Part shown: positions 24,563 to 33,717 of the stretch, piece after piece
How the letters are laid out: each line of letters begins with the position of its first letter
Numbering within the stretch: the stretch's first letter is position 1
Source: Halodesulfovibrio aestuarii
GTDB taxonomy: Bacteria; Desulfobacterota; Desulfovibrionia; Desulfovibrionales; Desulfovibrionaceae
Assembly (NCBI RefSeq): GCF_050571805.1
Contig: NZ_CP192219.1
Direction: 5' to 3' (one strand)
Length of the DNA stretch: 64,000 nt
Translations under genes and position numbers: made by a program
The notes under the pieces: model-generated
The model's input: only the letters and a program-made list of their open reading frames with translations
What the model was told of the DNA's origin: nothing
Database searches by the model: none

Positions 24563-25329
24563 GTCTTGTAGAGCTTAAAAATCTTACCAAAACTTTTGGT
24601 GGACTGCTTGCCGTTAATGACGTTTCTTTCAGTGTAGAAAAAGGTTCTATTGTAGGTCTTATCGGCCCTAACGGCGCTGGCAAGACCACTGTATTTAACC
24701 TGATTACCGGTAACTATATTCCAGATACCGGAGAAGCGATTTTCAACGGTAAAAATGTGGTTGGTATGCAGACCCACCGCATTGTTAACCTTGGTATCGC
24801 ACGCACCTTTCAGACTATTCGTCTTTTTAAAAGCTTGAACGCGTTAGAGAACGTACTTTCCGGCTGCCATTGCCGTATGAAATCCGGTGTGTTTGCTTCC
24901 ATGTTCCGCACTTCTGCCCAGCGTGCCGAAGAAAAGCATGTGCTTGAAAAAGCGATGGCAGAACTTGAGTTTGTTGGACTTAAAGATCAGTGGAATATTC
25001 AGGCTGATAGTCTTTCTTACGGAAACCAGCGTTTGCTGGAAATTGCCCGTGCATTGGCAACAGAGCCCAAGTTCATTATTCTTGATGAACCTGCTGGCGG
25101 CATGAACGATCAAGAAACGCAGGAGCTTATTGATATTATCAAGGCCATTCGTGATCGTGGTATTACTGTGCTTCTTATTGAACATGACATGAGTCTTGTA
25201 ATGAAGATCTGTGAGCATCTCATTGTACTTGAATACGGTGCTGTTATCGCGGAAGGCGATCCGGAAACTATTAAAAATGATCCCCGGGTTATCGAAGCGT
25301 ATCTCGGTGCTGACGATGATCTGCTGTAA
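24559..25329 (+). CDS. livG: Branched-chain amino acid ABC transporter ATPase LivG
   Basis: The product has 256 residues. Walker A is GPNGAGKT (about residues 36-43), followed by the Q-loop region ARTFQTIRLF. The signature here reads LSYGNQR in place of LSGGQ, a form typical of LivG. Walker B is FIILDEPAGGM, and the switch His is in LLIEHDM. The C-terminal VIAEGDPETIKNDPRVIEAYLG tail is the LivG hallmark. It powers import together with LivF on the cytoplasmic side. GAG and AAGGAG precede the start within livM. Confidence 0.95.
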   Translation: MSLVELKNLTKTFGGLLAVNDVSFSVEKGSIVGLIGPNGAGKTTVFNLITGNYIPDTGEAIFNGKNVVGMQTHRIVNLGIARTFQTIRLFKSLNALENVLSGCHCRMKSGVFASMFRTSAQRAEEKHVLEKAMAELEFVGLKDQWNIQADSLSYGNQRLLEIARALATEPKFIILDEPAGGMNDQETQELIDIIKAIRDRGITVLLIEHDMSLVMKICEHLIVLEYGAVIAEGDPETIKNDPRVIEAYLGADDDLL

Positions 25330-25343
25330 GGGAGACCTGCCAT

Positions 25344-26060
25344 ATGCTACTTGAACTTCGTGATCTGCATGTAAAATACGGTAACGTTGAGGCCCTGCAC
25401 GGCATCAATCTTACTGTTGACGAAGGTGAGATCGTCACCATCCTTGGTGCAAACGGGGCAGGAAAATCCACCACGTTGAATTCAATTTGTGGACTTGTAA
25501 AAGCGACCCAAGGTGAAATTCTTCTCGATGGGCAACCGATCCATTCTGTTCCGGCACATAATATCGTTAAACTGGGAATTTCTCAGTCTCCGGAAGGGCG
25601 TCGTGTATTTTCTACACTTACGGTAGAAGAAAATATGGATCTGGGCGCGTTTACCTTGAAAGATAAAGGGGTGATCGAGCGTAACCGGGAATGGATATAT
25701 GACCTTTTCCCTCGCTTGCTTGAGCGACGAACCCAGTTGGCAGGTACGCTTTCCGGTGGAGAGCAGCAGATGCTTGCAATTGGTCGTGCTCTTATGTCCA
25801 ATCCACGCTTATTGCTTCTGGACGAACCTTCTCTTGGTCTTGCACCTATTCTTGTAAAATCTATTTTTGAAACAATTCGCAAAATCAACAAACACGGTCT
25901 CACCGTGATTCTCGTTGAACAAAATGCACGTGCCGCACTAAAACTTGCTGATCGTGGCTACGTTATGGAAGTAGGGAATATTGTTCTTGCAGATGATGCT
26001 AAGACTCTACTGGCCAACCCTGAGATCCAGTCTGCTTACCTTGGTGGTAAGGGTCTGTAA
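25344..26060 (+). CDS. livF: Branched-chain amino acid ABC transporter ATPase LivF
   Basis: The product has 238 residues. Walker A is GANGAGKST (about residues 38-46); the Q-loop is in GISQSPEGRRVF; the signature is LSGGEQQ; Walker B is LLLLDEPSLGLAP; and the switch residue in the ILVEQN segment is Gln instead of His, as usual for LivF. It follows livG by 14 bases with GGGAG as ribosome site. It is the last gene of the operon and is followed directly by a strong terminator. Confidence 0.95.
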   Translation: MLLELRDLHVKYGNVEALHGINLTVDEGEIVTILGANGAGKSTTLNSICGLVKATQGEILLDGQPIHSVPAHNIVKLGISQSPEGRRVFSTLTVEENMDLGAFTLKDKGVIERNREWIYDLFPRLLERRTQLAGTLSGGEQQMLAIGRALMSNPRLLLLDEPSLGLAPILVKSIFETIRKINKHGLTVILVEQNARAALKLADRGYVMEVGNIVLADDAKTLLANPEIQSAYLGGKGL

Positions 26061-26079
26061 TTGTAGGTTCCACTGCAAT

Positions 26080-26115
26080 AAAAAAAGCCGCGGTACAACG
26101 TACCGCGGCTTTTTT
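26080..26115. terminator. Bidirectional terminator between livF and slyX
   Basis: AAAAGCCGCGGTAC and GTACCGCGGCTTTT form a perfect stem around AAC with A and T runs on both sides, serving both convergent transcripts. Confidence 0.93.
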
Positions 26116-26118
26116 TAT

Positions 26119-26343
26119 TTATACATTTCCACCATAATGTGGTGGTGGTCCATCATCTACTCCGCCATCGTCAAGTGCAGGGCTGAGCTGACGGAGACGC
26201 AAAATCATTGCTTCCATCTTCTTTTCTATTTCATCAATCTGGAACTGCTGACTGGTTAGTGCCTCATTAAGTTCAGTAATTGTTTTATCCTGAAAATAGA
26301 GCTGTTCTTCTAACTGGGTGATGCGTTCTTTAGTCTCTTTCAT
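26119..26343 (-). CDS. slyX: SlyX-family protein
   Basis: The product has 74 residues. An N-terminal coiled coil (RITQLEEQLYFQDKTITELNEALTSQQ) with heptad Leu/Ile spacing is followed by a proline-rich tail ending in PPPHYGGNV; the PPHY end is the SlyX hallmark. Function is unknown in all bacteria. Its ATG overlaps the stop of the EVE-domain gene by four bases, so the two are translationally coupled. Confidence 0.88.
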   Translation of the reverse strand: MKETKERITQLEEQLYFQDKTITELNEALTSQQFQIDEIEKKMEAMILRLRQLSPALDDGGVDDGPPPHYGGNV

Positions 26344-26810
26344 GCCTGCTCCTTTGCAAGGTTGCAGATGATATCAAATTCTTTTTTATCCACGGGCATT
26401 ACAGAAAGACGGGAGCCTTTGCGTAATAATTCCATGTTTTCCAGTCCCGGAACCTGACGTAATTCTTTTAACGAAATGGCTCTCGGAAACTTCTCTACAA
26501 ACTTAACATCTACCATAAACCAGCGGGGGTTTTCTTCTGTTGATTTAGGATCAAAATGACCGTCTTCCGGATCCCACGCTGTATGATCGGGATAACTTTC
26601 TCGTACAACTTCACATAGCCCGACAACTGAAGGGTTGGTGACACTGTGATAAAACAGCACCTTGTCGCCAAGTTTCATTTCGTCGCGCATGAAGTTACGT
26701 GCCTGATAATTACGAACACCGTCCCATGATGTTATTTGTTCCGGCTCATTTTCCAGAGTGTCGATGGAGTAGCAGCCAGGTTCAGATTTAACCAGCCAGT
26801 AGTTAGCCAT
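26340..26810 (-). CDS. EVE-domain protein
   Basis: The product has 156 residues, the full domain length. It opens with MANYWLVKSEP, the EVE/DUF55 signature, followed by WDGVRNYQARNFMRDEM and GDKVLFYHS, then VVGLCEVVRE and WFMVDVKFVEKF. EVE proteins belong to the PUA-like fold and read modified bases in DNA or RNA. As a housekeeping stand-alone copy it is common in Proteobacteria. Coupled to slyX downstream. Confidence 0.92.
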   Translation of the reverse strand: MANYWLVKSEPGCYSIDTLENEPEQITSWDGVRNYQARNFMRDEMKLGDKVLFYHSVTNPSVVGLCEVVRESYPDHTAWDPEDGHFDPKSTEENPRWFMVDVKFVEKFPRAISLKELRQVPGLENMELLRKGSRLSVMPVDKKEFDIICNLAKEQA

Positions 26811-27222
26811 AGTGAACTCCGTTTCTATTATGAAGACTGGTAGCAGTCCGAGTGTTAACTTTATTTCTATAACAGAAGATTATCTCAGTCTGTTTTTGAA
26901 TACAAGTTGTAGCGAACGTTGCAAGGAGGACTGGCAATGGAGTATTTCGCAGTGTGGTAGAGCGTAGCATAGTTTGGGGGATGTCGTAACGGATTTCTTT
27001 TGTGAGTTCGTAGGCTCAAGTAATAAAATAGTTCTGTCGAAGGAATAGCATTCTTGTATAGTACGTTATTTTTATGAGTATTGCAGGTTGTGGGTATGAA
27101 CATAATTCGTGACTATCTCTTGGTAATATCTCTTGAAATAAGGAAATAGTCTTTCATGGATGAATTTAGTTTGGTAATGTACCATACAAAGCTATTGAAA
27201 AGTACTGTTATGGGAGATGGAC
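26811..27222. other. 412-base intergenic region
   Basis: I see no supported gene, hairpin terminator or clear promoter. A strong ribosome-like site (AAGGAGG at about 26922) leads only to a seven-codon frame ending in TAG. The region separates the divergent EVE-domain and DUF3124 genes, so it must hold both promoters. Confidence 0.5.
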
Positions 27223-27693
27223 ATGAAAACTCACCGCGCGTCATTGATGATGGGAATATTTTTGTTTGTAGTAGTGGCTTTATTACCAACATGGGCCTCT
27301 GCTCGAGCAATGCAAAAAGAACAAACGTTGTATGTTCCTGCCTATTCTTACATTTATCATGGGAATAAAGAGGCAAAAATCAAGCTGACAACAACTCTGA
27401 GTGTGCGAAATACAAGCCGGACAGAGAGTATCCGTATTGTCAGTGTAGACTATTATGATACTGATGGAAAATTGTTGCGTAGCTATGTAAAAGAACCAGT
27501 TGTTATGAAGCCACTTCAGTCTCTGCGTTACATTGTAAGCCTTGACGACGAGGAAGGCGGCTCAGGTGCAAATTTTGTTCTTAAATGGGAAGCTGATAAA
27601 GCGGTAGATGTGCCTATTATTGAGAGTATAATGCTTGGCACCGGCTCTTCATATGGCTTTTCATTTCTTACTCAAGGTGTACCTATCGAATAG
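27223..27693 (+). CDS. DUF3124 secreted protein
   Basis: The product has 156 residues. The ATG at 27223 is preferred over the one two codons earlier because GGGAG then has normal spacing. A signal peptide (about residues 9-27, MGIFLFVVVALLPTWASA) is followed by a beta-rich domain (YVPAYSYIYHGNKEAKIKL, TTTLSVRNTS, IRIVSVDYYDTDGKLL) that matches DUF3124. Function unknown; an immunoglobulin-like fold in the periplasm is likely. Its stop abuts the stop of the convergent DAC-like gene with no bases between. Confidence 0.82.
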   Translation: MKTHRASLMMGIFLFVVVALLPTWASARAMQKEQTLYVPAYSYIYHGNKEAKIKLTTTLSVRNTSRTESIRIVSVDYYDTDGKLLRSYVKEPVVMKPLQSLRYIVSLDDEEGGSGANFVLKWEADKAVDVPIIESIMLGTGSSYGFSFLTQGVPIE

Positions 27694-29109
27694 CTATTCC
27701 TCCAGCCAATCTGTGAGCAGTGGCGGAGTGGACACATAGCGCATTGGTTTCCATTGGCATTGTGCTGTAAGTTCAATGCCGTGCTGAATAACGGATACAG
27801 GTCTGTCAGAAGAAACTACTATTGTAATAATGTTTTTGTGCATGGCAGTGAAACGTACTGCGGAGTTAAATCGTGCTCCACGTGCCCTATTTTCTCCGGG
27901 TACTGTTCGTCCATCCAGTAGGCAAGCAAAACCAAGCAGTGTTGAAGACTTGCTGATGTGTAATGCTCCATCAACTTTTGCAAGTGAACAAGCGATATCA
28001 ATGTTCTCAGGCAGGCTCAAATCAAGTGGGGATTGCAGTATCTGTCCTGCAATATTTCGTGGAATAGTATTGAGATCCAGTACTAGGGTGCAACCGTGTT
28101 TACGTTCGCGAGCCTGTACTACAACACGTGTTGTATACTGAAAAATATTGTGCTGTTGTTCAGGTGTTAAGTTGGATTCGAGTAATGCTTCTTCCAGTTG
28201 AACAAGGTTTGGCTTGCGGTTTGTTGCAAGAAAGTTACCTGATGCGAAACTGCAAATGAGTTCGTCATCCAGTTTTACCATTCCGTGATTTCCTTCAAAC
28301 ATTACGAGGAGCGACCCTGGGGGAAGCTCGCCGGAAGCAATACCGGCAAGGGTACAACCGTCTGAAATAAGATAGCGCTCTGTATTTTCGACTGCCTGAA
28401 GTGTCTTCCTGCAATGACGGAGGTTTACGAGGAGAGGTTGCTCCATTCGCGGAAATGATGCTTGAAAATGGACGTGCTGCAGGAAGCGTGGTTCAACAAA
28501 AGCAATTTTTCCACGCGGCCATGCGCCTTCTTCTCGTGTGTTTGAGATACCTAGAATTGCATTAAGTGTAGGATAGATACGTAAATATGTATCCATTCCT
28601 AACGATTCACTTCTTTTGTCTATGATGTAATCACGGATGGCGTGTTGAGCGTACGCTTGTAGAACATAACTGGAAGTATCGTTGCGCAGACCGGCATCCT
28701 GACTGAAGTCGGCACACAGTTGTGTGGCTGCGTATTCCAGCCAGCGAAGGATAGGGCCTTTGGAGCAGATGTCTGGATGTTCTTCTGTGAACCACATCTG
28801 GAATGGAAGTGTTATGCAGGAGCCCCCATAGGATATCAGGCCAGAAAGTTGCGGATCCTCTACCGTATCGAATTCCTGCAGCAGATCACAGGAAACTGTT
28901 TCCTGAAAATTTGCAAAAAGATCTTTGAGACGCGGTTGGTGACCGTCGAGCAAATTTTGTGGATCAAGAATATAAAATGGTCCATCACATTCCAGACAGA
29001 TGATCAGCGCCACGCGGCTGGGGCCGGCGAAGTGTGACAGACCATCACTCAACCCATCAAGAATATTGTAAATACTTCTTCTCCAATGTGAAGTGCCCAT
29101 TGTCGTCAT
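27694..29109 (-). CDS. DAC (DisA_N)-like protein, possible diadenylate cyclase
   Basis: The product has 471 residues; ATG at 29109 with GAGGAG upstream. The first about 330 residues are not recognised and may be a sensor region. Residues about 350-455 resemble the diadenylate cyclase domain: VDGALHIS matches the DGA motif, RGARFNSA stands where DisA has GTRHRAA, and TIVVSSDRPVSVIQHG matches the VVSEE segment. The usual RHR is thus RFN, so activity is uncertain. Some stand-alone DAC proteins with sensor domains have such variants. It would make c-di-AMP from ATP if active. Divergent from the FliM/FliG-like gene. Confidence 0.68.
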   Translation of the reverse strand: MTTMGTSHWRRSIYNILDGLSDGLSHFAGPSRVALIICLECDGPFYILDPQNLLDGHQPRLKDLFANFQETVSCDLLQEFDTVEDPQLSGLISYGGSCITLPFQMWFTEEHPDICSKGPILRWLEYAATQLCADFSQDAGLRNDTSSYVLQAYAQHAIRDYIIDKRSESLGMDTYLRIYPTLNAILGISNTREEGAWPRGKIAFVEPRFLQHVHFQASFPRMEQPLLVNLRHCRKTLQAVENTERYLISDGCTLAGIASGELPPGSLLVMFEGNHGMVKLDDELICSFASGNFLATNRKPNLVQLEEALLESNLTPEQQHNIFQYTTRVVVQARERKHGCTLVLDLNTIPRNIAGQILQSPLDLSLPENIDIACSLAKVDGALHISKSSTLLGFACLLDGRTVPGENRARGARFNSAVRFTAMHKNIITIVVSSDRPVSVIQHGIELTAQCQWKPMRYVSTPPLLTDWLEE

Positions 29110-29501
29110 CTTGTTCTCCTCGCGGCAGAGGTTGGGGGAAGCCCAACACTATAAAAAACGAAATATTGCGCGTTAGCTTCTGATTAATTTGTAGCAACTT
29201 GCTATAATAGAAACATTACTGTTGATTGTCGAGGTATGTTCATAACTCAGTATAATACAAGAGAATCAGCCACAGGGTTGCTCTGTGTATAATATGTGGT
29301 AGCCTATCTGCATGTGTAAAAAGGAGCAAGAACAAGTGTCTATTTCAAGTGAGAACGTTCTTGTTTTACAAGTAAATATAATTGTAAGAGTAGTACAAAA
29401 TTTCTCAACTATAGTATAAATATACTTGGGCGTAGCAATTGTATTTGTATATGTTCTTATATCTTAGGCTAAGAATGAACAGTATCTTCAGGAAAACAAG
29501 T
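29110..29501. other. Divergent intergenic region with an inverted repeat
   Basis: AT-rich, between the DAC-like and FliM/FliG-like genes. CAAGAAC (29327-29333) and GTTCTTG (29357-29363) form a 7-bp stem with a 23-base loop followed by TTTT. A GTG at 29336 with AAGGAG upstream opens a 27-codon frame to 29419, which could be a leader peptide. No promoter stands out. Confidence 0.4.
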
Positions 29502-31475
29502 ATGGCTAAAAAACGGGTGAGGGGAAAAGTTCTCCCCTTTCATACGCAACAGAATGCTTTCAGCACCGTAGATGACTCGACAAGCGTAACATGTGACGAG
29601 TCTTCTGTTGATGCGCCAGACTTTTCTGTTGGGCAAAATATCCAGTCGGAATGTACAGGCAATGCAGACCAAGTGCAGCTTGAAGTTACGGTTGATCTTG
29701 ATCCGTGGTCTGATGAGGCATGGCAGGCGTCGCTAAGCGGTGTTGAAAGTGACCTCGTAACGGAGCTATTTGGAACTGAAAAGTCTGTACCATCTTCTAA
29801 TGAAGTAACTATTGAGGAAATGCAGTGGCTGCTGAAAAGTTCTTCTGTAGATGCTGATTGCAGTGATGGTTTTGGTGCGTCTTCCGACTCCGGTTATATT
29901 TTGGGGTTACCGACTAAACAGCTTGCAGATGCACAAAAAAACGGGACACTGACTCACTTGATTGAGTATCGCTACCGCAAGTCGATGCAATTTCCTGTAC
30001 TTGATAAGGTTTTGAATAAATTTGCTGCTGAGGCTTCTAAACGCTTACGGAAGATTGCAGGGCAGTCTTGTCAGGTAAGAGCCATACGTTCTGCCCGTGC
30101 TCCATTTGATGTATGGCTGCGAATGGATCATCCTGTTGCAACCACCTTTTCTATGTTCCCGCTGGATGGCGTGAGTGTGTTTGGAATGGAACGTGATGTT
30201 GCGGCAGGGCTAGCCCACGCGATTTTTTCAGGAGGGGAGCAGGAGCTCGTCCCGCAGTTGCTTCGTAGGCTGGCTGCGCTGAAAAAGAAGAATAAAAATA
30301 TCTCACGCTGTCCTATAGCAAGTAGTGTGGTGCGGCATGTACTTCATCTCTTATTGCTTGATATGGAGTGGGCGTTGGCTCCGTATTATGAAGTCGAGTC
30401 TATGCATAGCAAAGCGGATGAGCCAGCTTTATACAGTAAACATTTCTGGCTGGATGAACCCTGTATTGTATGTGAACTGTCCGTAAGTATAGACAGCACT
30501 GAAGGCAGTGAAGGCTCTGGTATTAGCGGAACAATGATGATGGTTTTTCCTGAGAAAATGTTGGAAGAGCTTCTTCCGATTCTTACAGGAAAACAGTCGG
30601 TTCTTGTGCCGGAGTTTACAGAAATTGATGCTTCAGCCCAAGAGCACCTTTTGCATTTAGACAATGACGCGTTACGATCTGAGTTGGAGACTCAGCATCC
30701 GTTGTCTGCGGCAGTTATTTTGTCTCAATTGTCTGAAGACAGAAGGCTTACGATTGTTGAGAAGATGAGCAAAAACAAGCAGAAAGCAATAGAAAGGCGA
30801 GCAGGACATAGAGCGGGAATTGAAAATGTTTTGTCTGAACAACAGCAGTTTGTTGCTTCGGTACTAGCGCTTGGTGAAAACCATGCCGCACAGGTGCTCA
30901 GCAGCTTTTCTCCAGAAGCCGCAGCCGGCTTTTTACGGGAGGCAGGCAAATTGCCGTCGTTGTATTCGGAGCAAGTAAACGCGCTGTTGAAAAGTCGGAA
31001 CAGTTCGATTGTCAGTGCCGGTGCACTGGTTGTGGATAGTGCGCTTGTCCGAAGGTTGATGATACGGGCAATTGCAGCAAAAGATATGGCGCAGGTTGTA
31101 GCTTTATGCCGCAACGACAGAGTGCATATGCCGTTTGCATTAATTTTGTCAGTGCCTGTGGAAGACCTTGTTGCAGTGCTCCGTAACGAACCTGTATCAA
31201 TCCAGTCTGCAGTTATTTGTCAACTTCTGGGAACAGACAGAGACTATACCGCAAAAGTATTTGAAGTCTTTTCTCCGGAAGAACGACAGGAGATTGCGAA
31301 GCAGTTGGCGTATGAAAAACGTATTGAACCCGAGTTTGTGACACTTTTAGAGAATTATTTTATTGCACAGCTTTCAAAACGTAGTGACAACGAGGCATTA
31401 AGTATTCCGGAGCAGGAGCAGTGGGCAGTTTCCGGTACTGTTGAATGGCTGTTAGAAAATTTTTCTCTTGAGTAG
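29502..31475 (+). CDS. FliM-like plus FliG-like composite protein
   Basis: The product has 657 residues from the ATG at 29502 (AGGA nine bases upstream); in-frame ATGs at 29475 and 29439 are alternatives. Residues 1-140 are acidic and unrecognised. Residues about 150-365 follow the FliM middle-domain plan: PVLDKVLNKFAAEASKRL, then FSMFPLDGVSVFGMERDV, AIFSGG and a VVRHVLHLLLLDMEWALAPYYEVES block. Residues about 388-435 (LRSELETQHPLSAAVILSQL) and 553-605 (LVAVLRNEPVSIQSAVICQL) look like FliG helical repeats. No FliN/SpoA C-terminus or FliG torque helix is seen. It may bind flagellar or secretion rings; no other flagellar gene is nearby. Similarity judged by eye. Confidence 0.6.
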   Translation: MAKKRVRGKVLPFHTQQNAFSTVDDSTSVTCDESSVDAPDFSVGQNIQSECTGNADQVQLEVTVDLDPWSDEAWQASLSGVESDLVTELFGTEKSVPSSNEVTIEEMQWLLKSSSVDADCSDGFGASSDSGYILGLPTKQLADAQKNGTLTHLIEYRYRKSMQFPVLDKVLNKFAAEASKRLRKIAGQSCQVRAIRSARAPFDVWLRMDHPVATTFSMFPLDGVSVFGMERDVAAGLAHAIFSGGEQELVPQLLRRLAALKKKNKNISRCPIASSVVRHVLHLLLLDMEWALAPYYEVESMHSKADEPALYSKHFWLDEPCIVCELSVSIDSTEGSEGSGISGTMMMVFPEKMLEELLPILTGKQSVLVPEFTEIDASAQEHLLHLDNDALRSELETQHPLSAAVILSQLSEDRRLTIVEKMSKNKQKAIERRAGHRAGIENVLSEQQQFVASVLALGENHAAQVLSSFSPEAAAGFLREAGKLPSLYSEQVNALLKSRNSSIVSAGALVVDSALVRRLMIRAIAAKDMAQVVALCRNDRVHMPFALILSVPVEDLVAVLRNEPVSIQSAVICQLLGTDRDYTAKVFEVFSPEERQEIAKQLAYEKRIEPEFVTLLENYFIAQLSKRSDNEALSIPEQEQWAVSGTVEWLLENFSLE

Positions 31476-31540
31476 ATCCATAATTATTGCTTGTTACTAT
31501 GGACAGACATTACGGGTTGCGTAGTGCTATTGATTTTTAA

Positions 31541-31589
31541 AAAGCTAAGGTCGACTCGCAGAATTTTTGCGAATCGACCTTAGCTTTTT
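31541..31589. terminator. Long bidirectional terminator
   Basis: AAAGCTAAGGTCGA plus TCGCA pair with TGCGA plus TCGACCTTAGCTTT, about 19 bp with one mismatch, and T or A runs on both sides. It separates the FliM/FliG-like gene from the convergent radical SAM gene. Confidence 0.92.
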
Positions 31590-31657
31590 CATTTCTATAC
31601 AGAGTTTTTATCGGGAGATAAAAGTTCTGAGTGGGGAGAGCTCTCCAATACTGTAAA

Positions 31658-33667
31658 TCAGCTTTTGTTTACTGAGAACGGGGATGCCTTGCCTTGGCCT
31701 GATTGAGGATCGCGCTGAGATTGACGACTACGTTTCTTGCTGTCGCGTTCGGAAAATCTACTGGAGCCGCGCTTGCCGGAATCATGCTTGTTGTTCGTTT
31801 GCTTAGCATTAGTTTGTTTTGCAGTATATGCGCTGCGCTTTCCTCGCGATGCTTTGGAATTCTTGTGTCCAACGCTCGGTATCAGGATGTGGTGCTGTCG
31901 GAGACGTTCAGCATCGGAGCGAGCGACAAAAATTTCGTCTCCTTTTTCATCTATGCGAGCATAGTAGGATGCTGTTGCCACCGTGCCTGGTGTCGGGATG
32001 AAACACTGGACTTGCTGTGGCTGCCAGCCACGGGCGCGAAGCCAGTTGCCTAGTTCGTGCATGTGGTTGTCGGTACAGCCCGGGAACGCACTCATGAGAT
32101 ACGGGATCACATATTGTTCTTTTCCGGCTTGTTCAGAGTATTGTTTGAATGCGTTCAGAAATTTTTCAAAGGAAGCAAGACCCGGCTTCCGCATGCGGTT
32201 CAGCACGCCATCGCAAATGTGTTCGGGTGCTACTTTGAGCTGACCACCGGTAAATTCCATGGTGTATGCACGAAGGGCAGTTTCTTCTTTTTGTGCGAGA
32301 TCGTAGCGGACCCCGCTGGCAACACGAACGTTTTTGATTCCCTTAATTTTTTGGATATCGCGCAGCAGCATAATGCCTTCTGCCTGATTTACTGTAAATT
32401 GCGGGCACACTTTGGGATACATGCAGCTTTGGCGCTTACATTTTTCAGGGCTAACCTTACAGTATGCTTGCCACATGTTAGCGGAAGGGCCTCCCACGTC
32501 GCTTATAGATCCGTTGAATCGTTTGTTGCGGGTGAGGGCTTCAACTTCTCTCATGATGGATTCTTTACTTCGTGAGGCAATTCTTCTGCCCTGATGCAGT
32601 GCAAGCGAACAAAATGAACAGCCTCCACCACAGCCCCGGTGCGTTGTGATGCTGGTTGTCATCATATCAACACACGGAATTTTTTCTTTGTAGGATGGAT
32701 GCTGTGTTTTTGCGTATGGCAGGCCGTAGAGCTCGTCCATCTCTTCTTCAGACAGAGGCAGGGCTGGCGGAGCTAGAATAACCGCCCGCTTACCGACGGG
32801 CTGTATTGCCCATTCATCAGCTTTTTGAACATGGCGTTCAAGTGTAAGGGTGGCCGTCATGAGCTGTTTACCGTCAGCTTCTATATCTTCGTGTGATGGG
32901 AGCTCCACGATTTTTGCCTGTGGCGGAATATCCTCGCGGGTTCCCATGTAGGCGACTCCGCGCACCTCCTGCGCAATGTACGAAAACGGTGTGCCGGATG
33001 TCTCACCGTACTGGTCAAGAATATGGGCAAGGTGCAGCATAGCGTATTCACCCATGCCGTAAACGACACAGTCTGCTTTACTATCAAGAAGAATAGAGCG
33101 GCGCAGTTTGTCTGTCCAGAAATCGTAGTGCGTGATGCGTCGAAGTGAAGCTTCAATGCCGCCGATGACTACTGGAATATTGGGAAACGCACTGCGGACG
33201 AGGTTGGAATAAACAATCGTGGCACGGTTAGGCCTCGCACCGGCTTTTCCACCGGGGGTGTACGCATCGTCATGGCGTTTTTTCCTAAATGCAGTGTAGT
33301 GCGCCAACATGGAATCAATGGCTCCTGCGCTTACAGAAGCGAATAGACGCGGACGCCCCATTGCAAGAATGTCATCCGTTTTGTCCCAGCGAGGTTGGGC
33401 AATAATGCCTACGCGATAGCCGTGTGCTACAAGCCAGCGCCCTAGAAGGGAGGCTGCAAAGCTCGGGTGATCAACGTAAGAGTCGCCAGTGATGAAGAGT
33501 ATATCAAGTTCATCCCAACCGAGTTCATCCATTTCCTTTTTGGACATAGGAAGAAATGCTGGTTGTTCAAGCGGTGCACGGCCGAGAACTTGACGCTCTG
33601 ATTTTTGATTCCATGTTTTTGTCATGCGCGGAATATAAGGATTGCGCAGTGGTCTGGCAATAGACAA
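31658..33667 (-). CDS. YgiQ-family radical SAM protein
   Basis: The product has 669 residues if translation starts at the TTG at 33667; the ATG at 33625 (655 residues) is a close alternative, and neither has a strong ribosome site. The N-terminal UPF0313 region (ELGWDELDILFITGDSYVDHPSF) resembles a B12-binding-like fold. The radical SAM motif is RGCGGGCSFCSL, giving C-x3-C-x2-C. A further CKRQSCMYPKVCPQF cysteine set may bind another cluster. The last 65 residues are Lys/Arg/Ser-rich and probably disordered. Substrate unknown for the whole family. Monocistronic. Confidence 0.9.
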   Translation of the reverse strand: MSIARPLRNPYIPRMTKTWNQKSERQVLGRAPLEQPAFLPMSKKEMDELGWDELDILFITGDSYVDHPSFAASLLGRWLVAHGYRVGIIAQPRWDKTDDILAMGRPRLFASVSAGAIDSMLAHYTAFRKKRHDDAYTPGGKAGARPNRATIVYSNLVRSAFPNIPVVIGGIEASLRRITHYDFWTDKLRRSILLDSKADCVVYGMGEYAMLHLAHILDQYGETSGTPFSYIAQEVRGVAYMGTREDIPPQAKIVELPSHEDIEADGKQLMTATLTLERHVQKADEWAIQPVGKRAVILAPPALPLSEEEMDELYGLPYAKTQHPSYKEKIPCVDMMTTSITTHRGCGGGCSFCSLALHQGRRIASRSKESIMREVEALTRNKRFNGSISDVGGPSANMWQAYCKVSPEKCKRQSCMYPKVCPQFTVNQAEGIMLLRDIQKIKGIKNVRVASGVRYDLAQKEETALRAYTMEFTGGQLKVAPEHICDGVLNRMRKPGLASFEKFLNAFKQYSEQAGKEQYVIPYLMSAFPGCTDNHMHELGNWLRARGWQPQQVQCFIPTPGTVATASYYARIDEKGDEIFVARSDAERLRQHHILIPSVGHKNSKASRGKRSAYTAKQTNAKQTNNKHDSGKRGSSRFSERDSKKRSRQSQRDPQSGQGKASPFSVNKS

Positions 33668-33717
33668 TACCTGTCGGGAGAATTAATTCTTGAGCCAACG
33701 TTTCATGGAATTAAGTA

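Noticed and set aside
26922..26965. Seven-codon frame with a strong AAGGAGG site
   Set aside because: Too short to judge and no attenuator or regulated gene follows it on that strand within a useful distance.
26885..27103. 72-codon minus-strand frame before the DUF3124 gene
   Set aside because: Low-complexity, no ribosome site, no recognisable product.
29336..29419. 27-codon frame with AAGGAG before the FliM/FliG-like gene
   Set aside because: Could be a leader peptide, but hydrophobicity and length fit chance; mentioned in the gap entry only.
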